Position numbers and translations under genes: made by a program
The notes under the pieces: model-generated
Seen by the model: the letters and a program-made list of their open reading frames with translations, nothing else
Told to the model about the DNA's origin: nothing
Database searches by the model: none
Part shown: piece by piece, positions 19,043 to 28,100 of the stretch
How positions within the stretch are numbered: position 1 is the stretch's first letter
Layout of the letters: each line of letters opens with the position of its first letter
Assembly (NCBI GenBank): GCA_028277945.1
Contig: JANQFH010000008.1
Coordinates: forward strand, 383,442 to 447,441
DNA length: 64,000 nucleotides
Reading direction: 5' to 3'
Origin: Oligoflexia bacterium
GTDB taxonomy: Bacteria > Bdellovibrionota_G > JANQFH01

Positions 19043-19972
19043 TTAGGCGGCGATAACGTCCTTGTACACCTGCAGACTGTTGCGGCCGAGTTTCTTTGCA
19101 TGGTACATGGCGAGATCAGCCTTTTTAAGCAGGATGTCACGATCATTGCCGTCATCTGGGTATACAGCAACACCCATACTGGTCGTTACTGGTAGTCGAT
19201 GTTGATCCAGGATGTAGTCTGCAGCCATGGTTTTAAATATCTTCGCAGAGATCGTATGCATTGCGTTTAGGGACGAGAGGTTGTTGATAATGACAGTGAA
19301 CTCATCACCACCAATACGTGCAACCGTATCGCTCTGACGGATGTTAGCCGAGAGCCGCTTGGCAACACTACGAAGAAGACGATCACCAACGTCATGGCCG
19401 AGTGAGTCGTTGATCTGTTTGAAATTGTCGAGATCGAGAAACATAATTGCCATCTTGCAGGAGCAGCGACGGGCATTGGCTAGTGCCTGGTCAAAGCGAT
19501 CGTAAAAGAGCTGACGATTTGGCAGTCCAGTTAACATATCATGGGTAGCAAGGTGCTGCTCGCGTTTTTTCGATATGCGCAAATTGGCGACCACGCGGTT
19601 ACGACAGATGGCGAACTTCAGTCGGTTCATGAGCCAAACACTCTCGAGGTGGTCTTTAATCAGATAGTCCTGGGCGCCAAGGCGAATGGCTTCAAGAGCA
19701 AACTGATCGTCAAACTCATCGGTCATGACGATGATGGGGATATGGGGTAGAGCGGCAATGGTGCTAGCCAGCAGTTGGGTGCCAGCATCATCGGCATGAT
19801 TTATTTTGAGCAGAACAATATCGATGCCACCTTGGCTAGCGCGGGCAACGCCATCCTTGATAGAAGCCGTGCAGTCCAACATAAAATCCGGAAAGACCTC
19901 TAATTGCCGGCGTAGTACGGTCTGGTCAGCGGCATCGTCGCCAATCAACAAAACTGCAAATATCCGCTCCAA
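19043..19972 (-). CDS. Receiver-like domain + GGDEF diguanylate cyclase
   Basis: N-terminal CheY-like fold; ARIGGDEF active site with upstream RQSD inhibitory-site motif. Confidence 0.92.
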   Translation of the reverse strand: MERIFAVLLIGDDAADQTVLRRQLEVFPDFMLDCTASIKDGVARASQGGIDIVLLKINHADDAGTQLLASTIAALPHIPIIVMTDEFDDQFALEAIRLGAQDYLIKDHLESVWLMNRLKFAICRNRVVANLRISKKREQHLATHDMLTGLPNRQLFYDRFDQALANARRCSCKMAIMFLDLDNFKQINDSLGHDVGDRLLRSVAKRLSANIRQSDTVARIGGDEFTVIINNLSSLNAMHTISAKIFKTMAADYILDQHRLPVTTSMGVAVYPDDGNDRDILLKKADLAMYHAKKLGRNSLQVYKDVIAA

Positions 19973-20147
19973 CAGTCTCTCTCACAGCAGCTAACTAAGG
20001 AAAAATAGTAAGCAGAGAAGCAGCAGCTTGACCATAGAGGTAAAGCTGACTCCCCTTTCTCCCCCTGTGACAATATGATAGTATTGACTAATATACATAA
20101 AATAAAATATATATATTCAAATATAAGAATATAGTCAACAAAATTTA

Positions 20148-20495
20148 ATGCGCGAACGAATGCTGTCAATACCGACTGAGGCATACGTCTTGGTTGCTGA
20201 GCGTTTCAAGACCCTTGGCAAGCCACTACGCCTACAGATACTGCAGATCCTACGCCACCGGCGTTTGAGTGTGGCGCAGATCACGGCAGCGGTGCGCTCT
20301 ACACAACCCAACGTCAGCAAGCACCTCAAGGCACTTCAAGATGAGGGCATCCTTGGCCGTAGCCAGGACGGTACCACGGTGCATTACTGGGTTATAGACA
20401 AACAGGTGTTGCAGGTGATGGACAGCGTGTGGAAGAACCTACGACAGCATGTGCAAACGCGCGCCAAGACCTTGGACGGCTGGAAACAGCGTTAA
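20148..20495 (+). CDS. ArsR-family winged-helix transcriptional regulator
   Basis: RFKTLGKPLRLQILQILRHRRLSVAQITAAVRSTQPNVSKHLKALQDEGILGRSQDGTTVHYWV; no Cys metal-binding motif. Confidence 0.88.
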   Translation: MRERMLSIPTEAYVLVAERFKTLGKPLRLQILQILRHRRLSVAQITAAVRSTQPNVSKHLKALQDEGILGRSQDGTTVHYWVIDKQVLQVMDSVWKNLRQHVQTRAKTLDGWKQR

Positions 20496-20502
20496 TCGAT
20501 TA

Positions 20503-20874
20503 TCATACTAATTTTAGACCAAACTTTTTAAAGTGGCGGTAGTCCGTATCGGCTACAATCAGTGGAACATCATGATCCAAACAGTTTTGAGCAATCAGAC
20601 AGTCCATGGAACGAGCTTTTAGCCCCTTTTGCAGCAACTTACGTCGCATTGCCGCCGCTCTCAGCCAAAAACCCGATGTAATTTTTAACTGTGGCAGCTG
20701 TTGAATAGCTTGCTCAGCCTCTGTGATAAGGCCAGGGCTGCTGAAAATTTCAAACACGACTGGCATAGGCATGACCAAAGTCCCATTGGACAGTGCCATC
20801 TCTAGCCGCTTTGCACCTGGAGAGTGAATACCTTTAGAATAATCAATCCACGCGCTCGTATCAGCGCCGATCAT
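20503..20874 (-). CDS. vapC: VapC-like PIN-domain ribonuclease toxin
   Basis: MIGADTSAWIDY...MPVVFEIFS...KARSMDCLIAQNCLDHDVPLIVADTDYRHF; PIN acidic residues present; overlaps antitoxin stop by 4 nt. Confidence 0.85.
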   Translation of the reverse strand: MIGADTSAWIDYSKGIHSPGAKRLEMALSNGTLVMPMPVVFEIFSSPGLITEAEQAIQQLPQLKITSGFWLRAAAMRRKLLQKGLKARSMDCLIAQNCLDHDVPLIVADTDYRHFKKFGLKLV

Positions 20875-21092
20875 CGGTCTCTATCTTCGCGCAAATCATC
20901 CAGATTTAGCTTAAGATCAAACTTGCCTTTCAACGTCAGAAGCCGTTTATACGCTTCTTTTGCCGCGACTAATTCAAGGCCCTGGCGCAGAGTGTGTGTG
21001 AGCCCTCGTCCACTTGCATGAGTAGCCCGTTCCACAAGCTCTTCTGGCAGCATGACGGTGACCTTTCTTTCTTTCAAAGGCTGTTTAGCCAT
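20871..21092 (-). CDS. vapB: VapB-like antitoxin
   Basis: MAKQPLKERKVTVMLPEELVERATHASGRGLTHTLRQGLELVAAKEAYKRLLTLKGKFDLKLNLDDLREDRDR; directly upstream of and overlapping vapC; longer ORF start would run into tRNA-Leu. Confidence 0.82.
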   Translation of the reverse strand: MAKQPLKERKVTVMLPEELVERATHASGRGLTHTLRQGLELVAAKEAYKRLLTLKGKFDLKLNLDDLREDRDR

Positions 21093-21099
21093 ACTTTCC

Positions 21100-21136
21100 T
21101 TTATACCAGCAACCATACCGTATGTCAATACGGTAT
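21100..21136 (-). promoter_or_regulatory. Predicted sigma-70 promoter and operator palindrome for vapBC
   Basis: Minus strand: TTGACA-N17-TATAAA (21128..21100) and ATACCGTAT-tgac-ATACGGTAT perfect palindrome (21115-21136) overlapping the -35. Confidence 0.7.
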
Positions 21137-21149
21137 TACCTTTTATCCA

Positions 21150-21232
21150 TGCGAGAGAAGGGACTCGAACCCCCACGGGCTATGCCCACTGGATCCTAAA
21201 TCCAGCGCGTCTACCAGTTCCGCCACTCTCGC
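21150..21232 (-). tRNA. tRNA-Leu (anticodon TAG)
   Basis: Minus strand GCGAGAGTGGCGGAACTGGTAGACGCGCTGGATTTAGGATCCAGTGGGCATAGCCCGTGGGGGTTCGAGTCCCTTCTCTCGC; class II long variable arm. Confidence 0.95.
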
Positions 21233-21288
21233 ATGCGGTTATAGAGAATTTGGCTGAATTATACTGGATATCAACCTCTGTTTTTGAT

Positions 21289-22602
21289 TCAAGGCGTCAT
21301 TTGCGATGCGCAACGACAGTCATCAGATTCATGGGAAAATTCAACTCTGGTGTGGCTCTGTAAATCGGGGCACATCACGGCGCCATTTTCTACCAAACGC
21401 TCGCCATACTCTCCTGCGTCCCAGTTACCGTCGCCACATGTTGGTTTTGGTGGGGAGGATGCACCAGAGACGGGAGTGGGGGATCTCGACGCTCGAAACT
21501 GGTGTACCCCATAATTTTCGTTTCTTAGTTCAGGTGCACCGCATATGGTCGAGCTTATTCGCAGCAGCTGCTCTGGATTGAAATCCTTTCCGCCGCGCAT
21601 GATATTCTTTTTTCCGTAGCGATGGGAAAAACCAAATAGATGGCCGAGTTCGTGGAGGATATATTTCGCTATGTCGTCGACGCTCAGAAACGACCCATCT
21701 TTGGCGGTGTAACTTGCGATGAACCAACCATTGTATCCATACGCGTAACCTCCAGCCTTGTTCGTAACCTTTGCAGTTTTTATACCGTAAGGATGACGAT
21801 CTACTGTGGTCACATCTGCAAAAAACCAGGTAATGATATCATCAAACGGTTTCTCGCCAGCCCAACTGTTTAGAGCTGTTTGCTTGTGATCTTGATCAAC
21901 GTCTCTAGTATCTATCCCAATACCAGATAAATATTGACCATTGAAGGAATAGAAAGGTTCGGAAGGGTCGTTAATCGCAAAAGGGATCAGCATAGGAACG
22001 TATTCAACCGTTTTGGGTTGATGGTCGATGACTTCAAGTGGCTGTAAACCATTTTTGGAGAGTATCTCGTTAAGCTTCCTGATAGCTATATCAAAGGCAT
22101 CTTCAAAATCATTTCCCTTCGCGCCGTTTTCGAATTCATGAGCTTGATTAATAGGCACCGCTACCCGAATGTGTTTTGGAATAGTACAACGACTACTGTT
22201 CAGCACGTCTATTCGATAGTCGGTTGCCAGCGGGAGTTTTCCATTGTCATAGCCGTACACAGTGACTTCAACGTAAAGTCCTTCAAAAAGCTCAAGCTCA
22301 TAACGCCCTTTTTGTAAACGGTAAAGAAAGTCTGCTGGTAACTCAAAGTTACTGTTTAAACGATAAAGAACCCAATCGTCAGGCTCTAATTTATAGAAGT
22401 TGCCTTGTTGTAGTAAATAGATTGGCGCAGCAGTATCTGGCTGTTCTAGTACCCGCACAACCCCCTTGCCTTGCCACAGCGGCGTTCGAGCTTGGTCACC
22501 TGCTATGGCAGCTTGTGCCAGGCTAAAAACAGAGAGCAACAGAGTTGCCAGCCGTATACGTTTTATCGCCAGATGCGCAATCCTTGGTGTATTCATAGTC
22601 AC
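21289..22602 (-). CDS. Exported metzincin-type zinc metallopeptidase
   Basis: HELGHLFGFSHR (HExxHxxGxxH) followed by Met-turn-like KKNIMRGG; signal peptide IRLATLLLSVFSLAQAAIA. Confidence 0.8.
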   Translation of the reverse strand: MTMNTPRIAHLAIKRIRLATLLLSVFSLAQAAIAGDQARTPLWQGKGVVRVLEQPDTAAPIYLLQQGNFYKLEPDDWVLYRLNSNFELPADFLYRLQKGRYELELFEGLYVEVTVYGYDNGKLPLATDYRIDVLNSSRCTIPKHIRVAVPINQAHEFENGAKGNDFEDAFDIAIRKLNEILSKNGLQPLEVIDHQPKTVEYVPMLIPFAINDPSEPFYSFNGQYLSGIGIDTRDVDQDHKQTALNSWAGEKPFDDIITWFFADVTTVDRHPYGIKTAKVTNKAGGYAYGYNGWFIASYTAKDGSFLSVDDIAKYILHELGHLFGFSHRYGKKNIMRGGKDFNPEQLLRISSTICGAPELRNENYGVHQFRASRSPTPVSGASSPPKPTCGDGNWDAGEYGERLVENGAVMCPDLQSHTRVEFSHESDDCRCASQMTP

Positions 22603-22725
22603 TGAAGTTTTATATCGAGCAAAGGTTATGCCAGTTCAAACAATTAAAACCTTTTTAATTACAAATAGTTGGTTGTAATGTCGGTTCTGTATGCGACAAA
22701 GTTGGTCCTTTGGCTCTTCAGTTCA

Positions 22726-22749
22726 CTGTATACAGGTGTATACAGAAAC
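22726..22749. promoter_or_regulatory. Palindrome in divergent metallopeptidase/lipoprotein intergenic region
   Basis: CTGTATAC-aggt-GTATACAG followed by AAAC; half-site GTATACAGAAAC identical to 9540-9551. Confidence 0.55.
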
Positions 22750-22822
22750 CGCCCAGACACTCGACGGCAGCGCGATTCTTATGGTTAGAATACTCCTGAG
22801 GCCTTTCTTTAGGAGAATAAAG

Positions 22823-24259
22823 ATGAACTCGAAAATTAATCAGATAGGCTTGACACTATGTCTGGCGATTGCTGGGTTCGGATGCTCTCAAAACGACAGT
22901 GATAGCAGCAGCATCAGCGAGCAACCACCGTCGTGGAAACATCCCACCAGCTTAACAGACAACATAAGTCCCGATACGACAGATGCTAGAGACCCACGAC
23001 CTGCTCAGGATGAGAGCTCTAACGCTCTCATTGCCTGGGTGCAGGACGATGAGACAGGAAAGTTTCCAAACATCTACCTTAGCGAGCGTCGCCAAGGCAG
23101 TTGGCAACATCCAGCAGATTTAGGAAGTTTCATCAGCCCGCAAGTGTCTGCTTCATCTTCCTTTAATTCAATACCATCTTTGAGACCCGTTGATGTGGCC
23201 ATGGATAACAATGGTGATGCGATTGTTGCCTGGAGCCAACGAGCGGCTTCAACCAGACAAGGTCTCTTTGTCAGTGAGTACAGAAACGGTGCATGGGCCC
23301 ATCCGACCCTCAATGACTACTTCTTTGAATACTCAGGAATTCTCAATGTCGATGTTGACATGGCGGACAATGGTGAGGCGTTGGTTACCTATTATGATGA
23401 TTCTTCAGCAAGGCATACGATTCGCTACCACGAGTATCGGAATGGTGTTTGGACCGGTAGCAATGCCAGCCTAATACACAGAGAGAGAAATAGGCCGCAG
23501 TCGTCCAGCATGAATAACAACGGTGAGGCAGTCATTGCCTACCGCCATCATACGGATACAGATGTGTCAGAGATAACAATCTTTGAGTATCGAGACGGAC
23601 AGTGGCCCGAACCTGGTGGTGGACTCGTGGTTCCGCATGGAGCGGTAACCAATACCAAGCCAAGTACTGCCATGATTGATGATGGTACTACCATTGTGGT
23701 TTGGGCAGGTGAAGAGGACATTGGCAGTGGCAACCTGACTCCGCGTCTTTATAAGAGCGAGTACCGTAACGGCGCTTGGAGTCACCCAAGCGGATCTACA
23801 GATTTCTTTAGTCCTGCCGACAGCGATGATGCCGGTCAACCCGATGTTGCCATGGATCAACTGGGTAACGCCGTCGTTGTCTGGCCGCAGAGTGATGGTA
23901 CAAACCAACAGATCTTCATGAGCGAATATCGGAATGGTGTGTGGACCCATCCGCAGAGCCTCGCAGATAACATAAGCCCTGATGGAGAAAATGCCTCAGA
24001 ACCACGTGTAGCGATGAATGCCCAAGGCGATGCCATCATTGTGTGGTCACAGAGTAACGGAGCAGATATGCAGATTTACATGTCTGAATTCCGTGCCGGC
24101 GTTTGGCAGCACCCAACCGATATTCAGGACAAGATTAGTGTCAGTGGTTCTTCAGCTTCTCAACCGCAAGTGATCATCAATGATAATGGTGAGGTTATTA
24201 TTGTCTGGGAACAGGGTGATGGTGCAAACACCCAGATATTCATAAGCGAGTATCGCTAG
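22823..24259 (+). CDS. Putative lipoprotein with tandem EYRNGxWxHP / DNxGxAxVxW repeats
   Basis: MNSKINQIGLTLCLAIAGFGCSQNDSDSSS lipobox-like; repeated SEYRNG[AV]W[TAS]HP and MDxxGNAVVVWxQ units; AGGAGAA before ATG 22823. Confidence 0.7.
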   Translation: MNSKINQIGLTLCLAIAGFGCSQNDSDSSSISEQPPSWKHPTSLTDNISPDTTDARDPRPAQDESSNALIAWVQDDETGKFPNIYLSERRQGSWQHPADLGSFISPQVSASSSFNSIPSLRPVDVAMDNNGDAIVAWSQRAASTRQGLFVSEYRNGAWAHPTLNDYFFEYSGILNVDVDMADNGEALVTYYDDSSARHTIRYHEYRNGVWTGSNASLIHRERNRPQSSSMNNNGEAVIAYRHHTDTDVSEITIFEYRDGQWPEPGGGLVVPHGAVTNTKPSTAMIDDGTTIVVWAGEEDIGSGNLTPRLYKSEYRNGAWSHPSGSTDFFSPADSDDAGQPDVAMDQLGNAVVVWPQSDGTNQQIFMSEYRNGVWTHPQSLADNISPDGENASEPRVAMNAQGDAIIVWSQSNGADMQIYMSEFRAGVWQHPTDIQDKISVSGSSASQPQVIINDNGEVIIVWEQGDGANTQIFISEYR

Positions 24260-24331
24260 GCCAGTACCTTTGTTGGGGCAAACCCGGCTATTTTTTGTGA
24301 TTGGTCTATCCAAAACTGTTAACATAGAGGA

Positions 24332-25066
24332 ATGCAGGTTGTCGTTGAGCCCATCATTACCGGTTGGTTGACCATACCCAAAGAGCTTTTTCTAAAGGAC
24401 ACACCAGGTAAGATCCGTGTTCCCGTGCCCTGTTACCTTATCCGCCATCCTAAGGGGCTGGTGCTGCTTGATAGTGGCATGCATCCACAGATGGCAGATG
24501 ACCCAGCCTCACGGCTTGGACCTAATATACCTTTCGAGTACTCGATTGATAGTGTGTGCGATGTCAGCATTCAACTTCGGGAAAGGGGGTTGGAACCTGC
24601 AGACATTCTCTATTTGATCAACTCGCATCTTCACTTTGACCACGCCGGCGGCAATGCGCTGATTCCTAAGGCAACCGTAATCGTCCAGGAGCGTGATTGG
24701 GCCGTAGCCAAGGATCCAGCACAGAGAAAAGTCTTGGGTTATTTCCCGCACGATTATGAAACAGGGCAAAAGGTGCAGGTGGTTGACGGTTATTTTGATC
24801 TCTTCAACGATGGTGCGATTGAGTGTTTTCCAACCAATGGCCATACACCAGGTCATCAATCTCTAAAAGCCGCGACAAAAGCAGGAGATGTGATCCTTGC
24901 GGTTGACGCTTGTGATCTAAGAGAGAATTTAGAGGATCTCCACCTGCCTGGTATGGTTTGGAACGAGGAGCAGGCTCTTGCCTCCCTCAAACTCTTGCGT
25001 CAGTTAAGGCAGCAAGGGGCAACCATTGTTGCGGGTCATGATGAGCGTGATCTTAAGGACTATTAA
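24332..25066 (+). CDS. Metallo-beta-lactamase-fold hydrolase, N-acyl homoserine lactonase-like
   Basis: INSHLHFDHAGGN, NGHTPGHQSL, ILAVDACD, VAGHDERD zinc-ligand motifs; N-terminus resembles AttM/AiiA-type family. Confidence 0.78.
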   Translation: MQVVVEPIITGWLTIPKELFLKDTPGKIRVPVPCYLIRHPKGLVLLDSGMHPQMADDPASRLGPNIPFEYSIDSVCDVSIQLRERGLEPADILYLINSHLHFDHAGGNALIPKATVIVQERDWAVAKDPAQRKVLGYFPHDYETGQKVQVVDGYFDLFNDGAIECFPTNGHTPGHQSLKAATKAGDVILAVDACDLRENLEDLHLPGMVWNEEQALASLKLLRQLRQQGATIVAGHDERDLKDY

Positions 25067-25116
25067 TCGTTGTCTTGAGATGGGCAGCAGAATAGTGTTT
25101 ACGGTAGAGTGTGAAT

Positions 25117-28100
25117 TTAGGGCCCAGACGGCGCGGGCCCACGCCTTACATACTCGGCGAAGCTCTCAAAATCTTGGTACAGGTCTTGATTAAAACTATC
25201 GGGATACGATAGACACAGTTTATCATAGAGCTCTCTGAGGTACTCCTGAGGCAGGGAATCTCTGCAAAAATATATAAAGCGCACTGCCAGCTCCAACGCT
25301 TCTCGAGCATTACTGGGTCCCAAATCAAGAAGTTCGTTATGAAAAGAATTATCGGCCGAACTCCACCAGGCCCAAAATTCTAATGAATCTGGATCAATTC
25401 TATCGTCCGATACCCCGCGCAAATATTTAAACCAACCCGTCCACAAGGAATAACCCCACTCTTGAAGCTCTTTCTGCCAGTCCTTATTACCGCGCCATTG
25501 TCTTGGTAGGAATGGCACATCAGGACCCGTTAAATTATCGCTGGCCAAAGCGTTTTCAATCAAAGATTCATAATCTTGAGGTCTACCCAATTCGACCCAG
25601 CGGCGAGGATCGCCGCCACAAGCATCTTGCACGTCTGGTGGCAAATTAACAAAGGTCGAGTCATCTGCAGGCTTATAGGGAGAGGGGTCGGATTCCGCTG
25701 GTTCATCTGATGATGCTGCTCCAGGTACAATCGGAGCATTACCAGGAGTTGTTTTGAAGTAATTCTGCAAATTTTGAGGTGATCCAGGCGGATTTGTCGG
25801 AGGCGTTAAATTCATTAGACCTGGCCCGGTTGGATTTGCTGTTGTCCCAAAAGGTATTAGTAAGTTACCTGGGCTTGCGGATCCGTCGTTTAGACCATCA
25901 GCGAAGGTGCCTTCATCTATAAAAAGCGAATGATTGCCGCCCGTTTCTTCCCTTCGTACTTTCCTATCAAATCTATTCAAAAACGTTATAATGATTCTGT
26001 GTATAAGCTCGGGGAATGTCTCGTCTGCAAATCTCTCTTGGAGTCTGTTAAGCGCTTCCACAGTTGTCTTGTCGAGAGTAAGTGTCGTGACTCTCTCACC
26101 TCTTCGGGAGAACCTCCTACGTTCTAGCGGCGACCAGAATAATGGATGTTCTAGCAAATTTACTCCCACTTCACCACGGACACCTGCATCAGCTAACTGT
26201 ATAAGAGCTGTTATCAATTGCAGATGTTTAACGCCAAGCACTTCTGCAATACGCTTAAGAATATCGATAATATTCTCTCCGAATCTAATACTTCGGTTTT
26301 CTTCCTTTTTTCCGCTATGAACACTTGCCAAATATTCTGCTACGATACGTTTAGCAGTGATATTGATCGTTTCAGGAAGTCTCATCCACTCTCGTAACGT
26401 TAACGTATCTTCGACATTTTCAACCTGACTTCTTATTTCCTCGTAAGCATGAAATAATGCATTTATTAATGTTGAACGGTAGTCTGACTCACCTGTAAAT
26501 CGATCTCTTATAGAATAGCCACTGTATGAGAAATCTAACATGCCACTGACAGTGGCAACTAACCAAACTTGTACCATAACTAGCTCTTTAAAACCTGGGG
26601 TTGTATTACAAAGGTGTCTATATGTTTCCAATGATTTCGCCACGTCATCGATGTTGACGTTTAATAACGGATTTCTTTCACCGCCACTTTCAGCGTCACC
26701 AGACACATAATCTCCGTGAGCGATCCATTCCTCCATCGACATGTATTCACCAAAACCTTGCACCGTTGCACAGAGGTATCTGTACAACTCTATCCATCTT
26801 ACTAACTTTGCTGGTTCAACCCAACTGGGCAAACCCCGCTCTGATTCATCTGCAGCATCGACTTCTTCAGGCTGGTCCTCCTCTTCATGGACAGCATCGT
26901 TGTCTTCTACGCTCTCCTCTGCTGCAGACGCCTGAATTTGAGGTATTTCCAAAATAAATCGCATAGGATCATTTAAGAAATCTGTGTCAGAAAGATCTGG
27001 ATTTTCCTGTCGATAAAGACGGTAAGCTTCCCAGACCTCTTCATTAATGGCTTCTCGGACTTCTTGCTCGTCAGGTAAAAATCTCAACGGTAAATTTGTT
27101 TCAAAAGGAGCATCCGCGTCTGGTTCAACTATTACTATGGGAGCCATGACATCCCCATCTGGATGCTGTGGCACAGTAATCGCTGGTTCCTGGTCAGCCT
27201 CCTCGTCCAAAACTTCATCATCCACTGTTTCAGGGAGTACTCCTGGCACCAGGGTTGGTACTACTAGGGAAGGAACCAAGTTTGGCATTTCTGGTACAGT
27301 AGTCGTTGTTGGAGCATTTTCCGTAGTTGTTTGCAGGTTATTCTGTGGACTCCGCGTTCTTCCTGAGGTGTTAGGTTGTGCGGTGGTTGTTGTTCTTTGT
27401 GTTGTTGCCACACTGCTATTGTTTGCCGGTGATGGAGCGCTGGGTCTTGTTCCCGAGGATCCAGGAAGGTTTCTTACAACATTTTGATAATTCCCTGCCT
27501 CTCCCCATGATGAGGTTCTAGGAACGACGGGATTGGAGCTGCTAGGGGGCCTAGAGGGCGTTTCCAAGGCTGCCCACAGTTGCGCATCACTCATCTGTGT
27601 TGGACGGGCAGAGCTGCCACCCCTGGCAGGGGTTCCCCCAGCAGGGGTTTCTAGAAGTAGTGGCCTGGCGCTACCCACGAAGACGCCTGGAGTGACCTGC
27701 CTTGGAGTTAGCATCAACGCTTGGGGTTGTTCTACACCTATACGGGGAGGAGATTTGTACAGAGCTCTGCCAAGCGCAAAGGCGTAAACCGCATGGGTGA
27801 GGCTATCGATGGCCTGCGCCCCACCTTGGTGTCGCCAATAATCTTGCTCATAAGGATTCGTAGCATCCCTAGCTCGCTGCCAACTGCCGCGAGCATCGTG
27901 CCAACTATGGATAGCACCACCAGCCGAGTGACCTACAAACAGATAACTCAAACCTTTGATAATATCTTGGGTCACCATGACTCCAGCTTCCCCTGCCTGC
28001 GCCCCAGCTACCAAGGTGGTACCACCTCCCACAGCCATGGGCGCTAGCGAGATGCCAGCAAGCACCGGCATCATTCTAAACGTTCCCGTACTGTTCTCGA

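Noticed and set aside
21093-21176. N-terminal extension of vapB ORF (MGVRVPSLAWIKGN...)
   Set aside because: Runs through the 3' end of tRNA-Leu; typical tRNA-derived spurious translation
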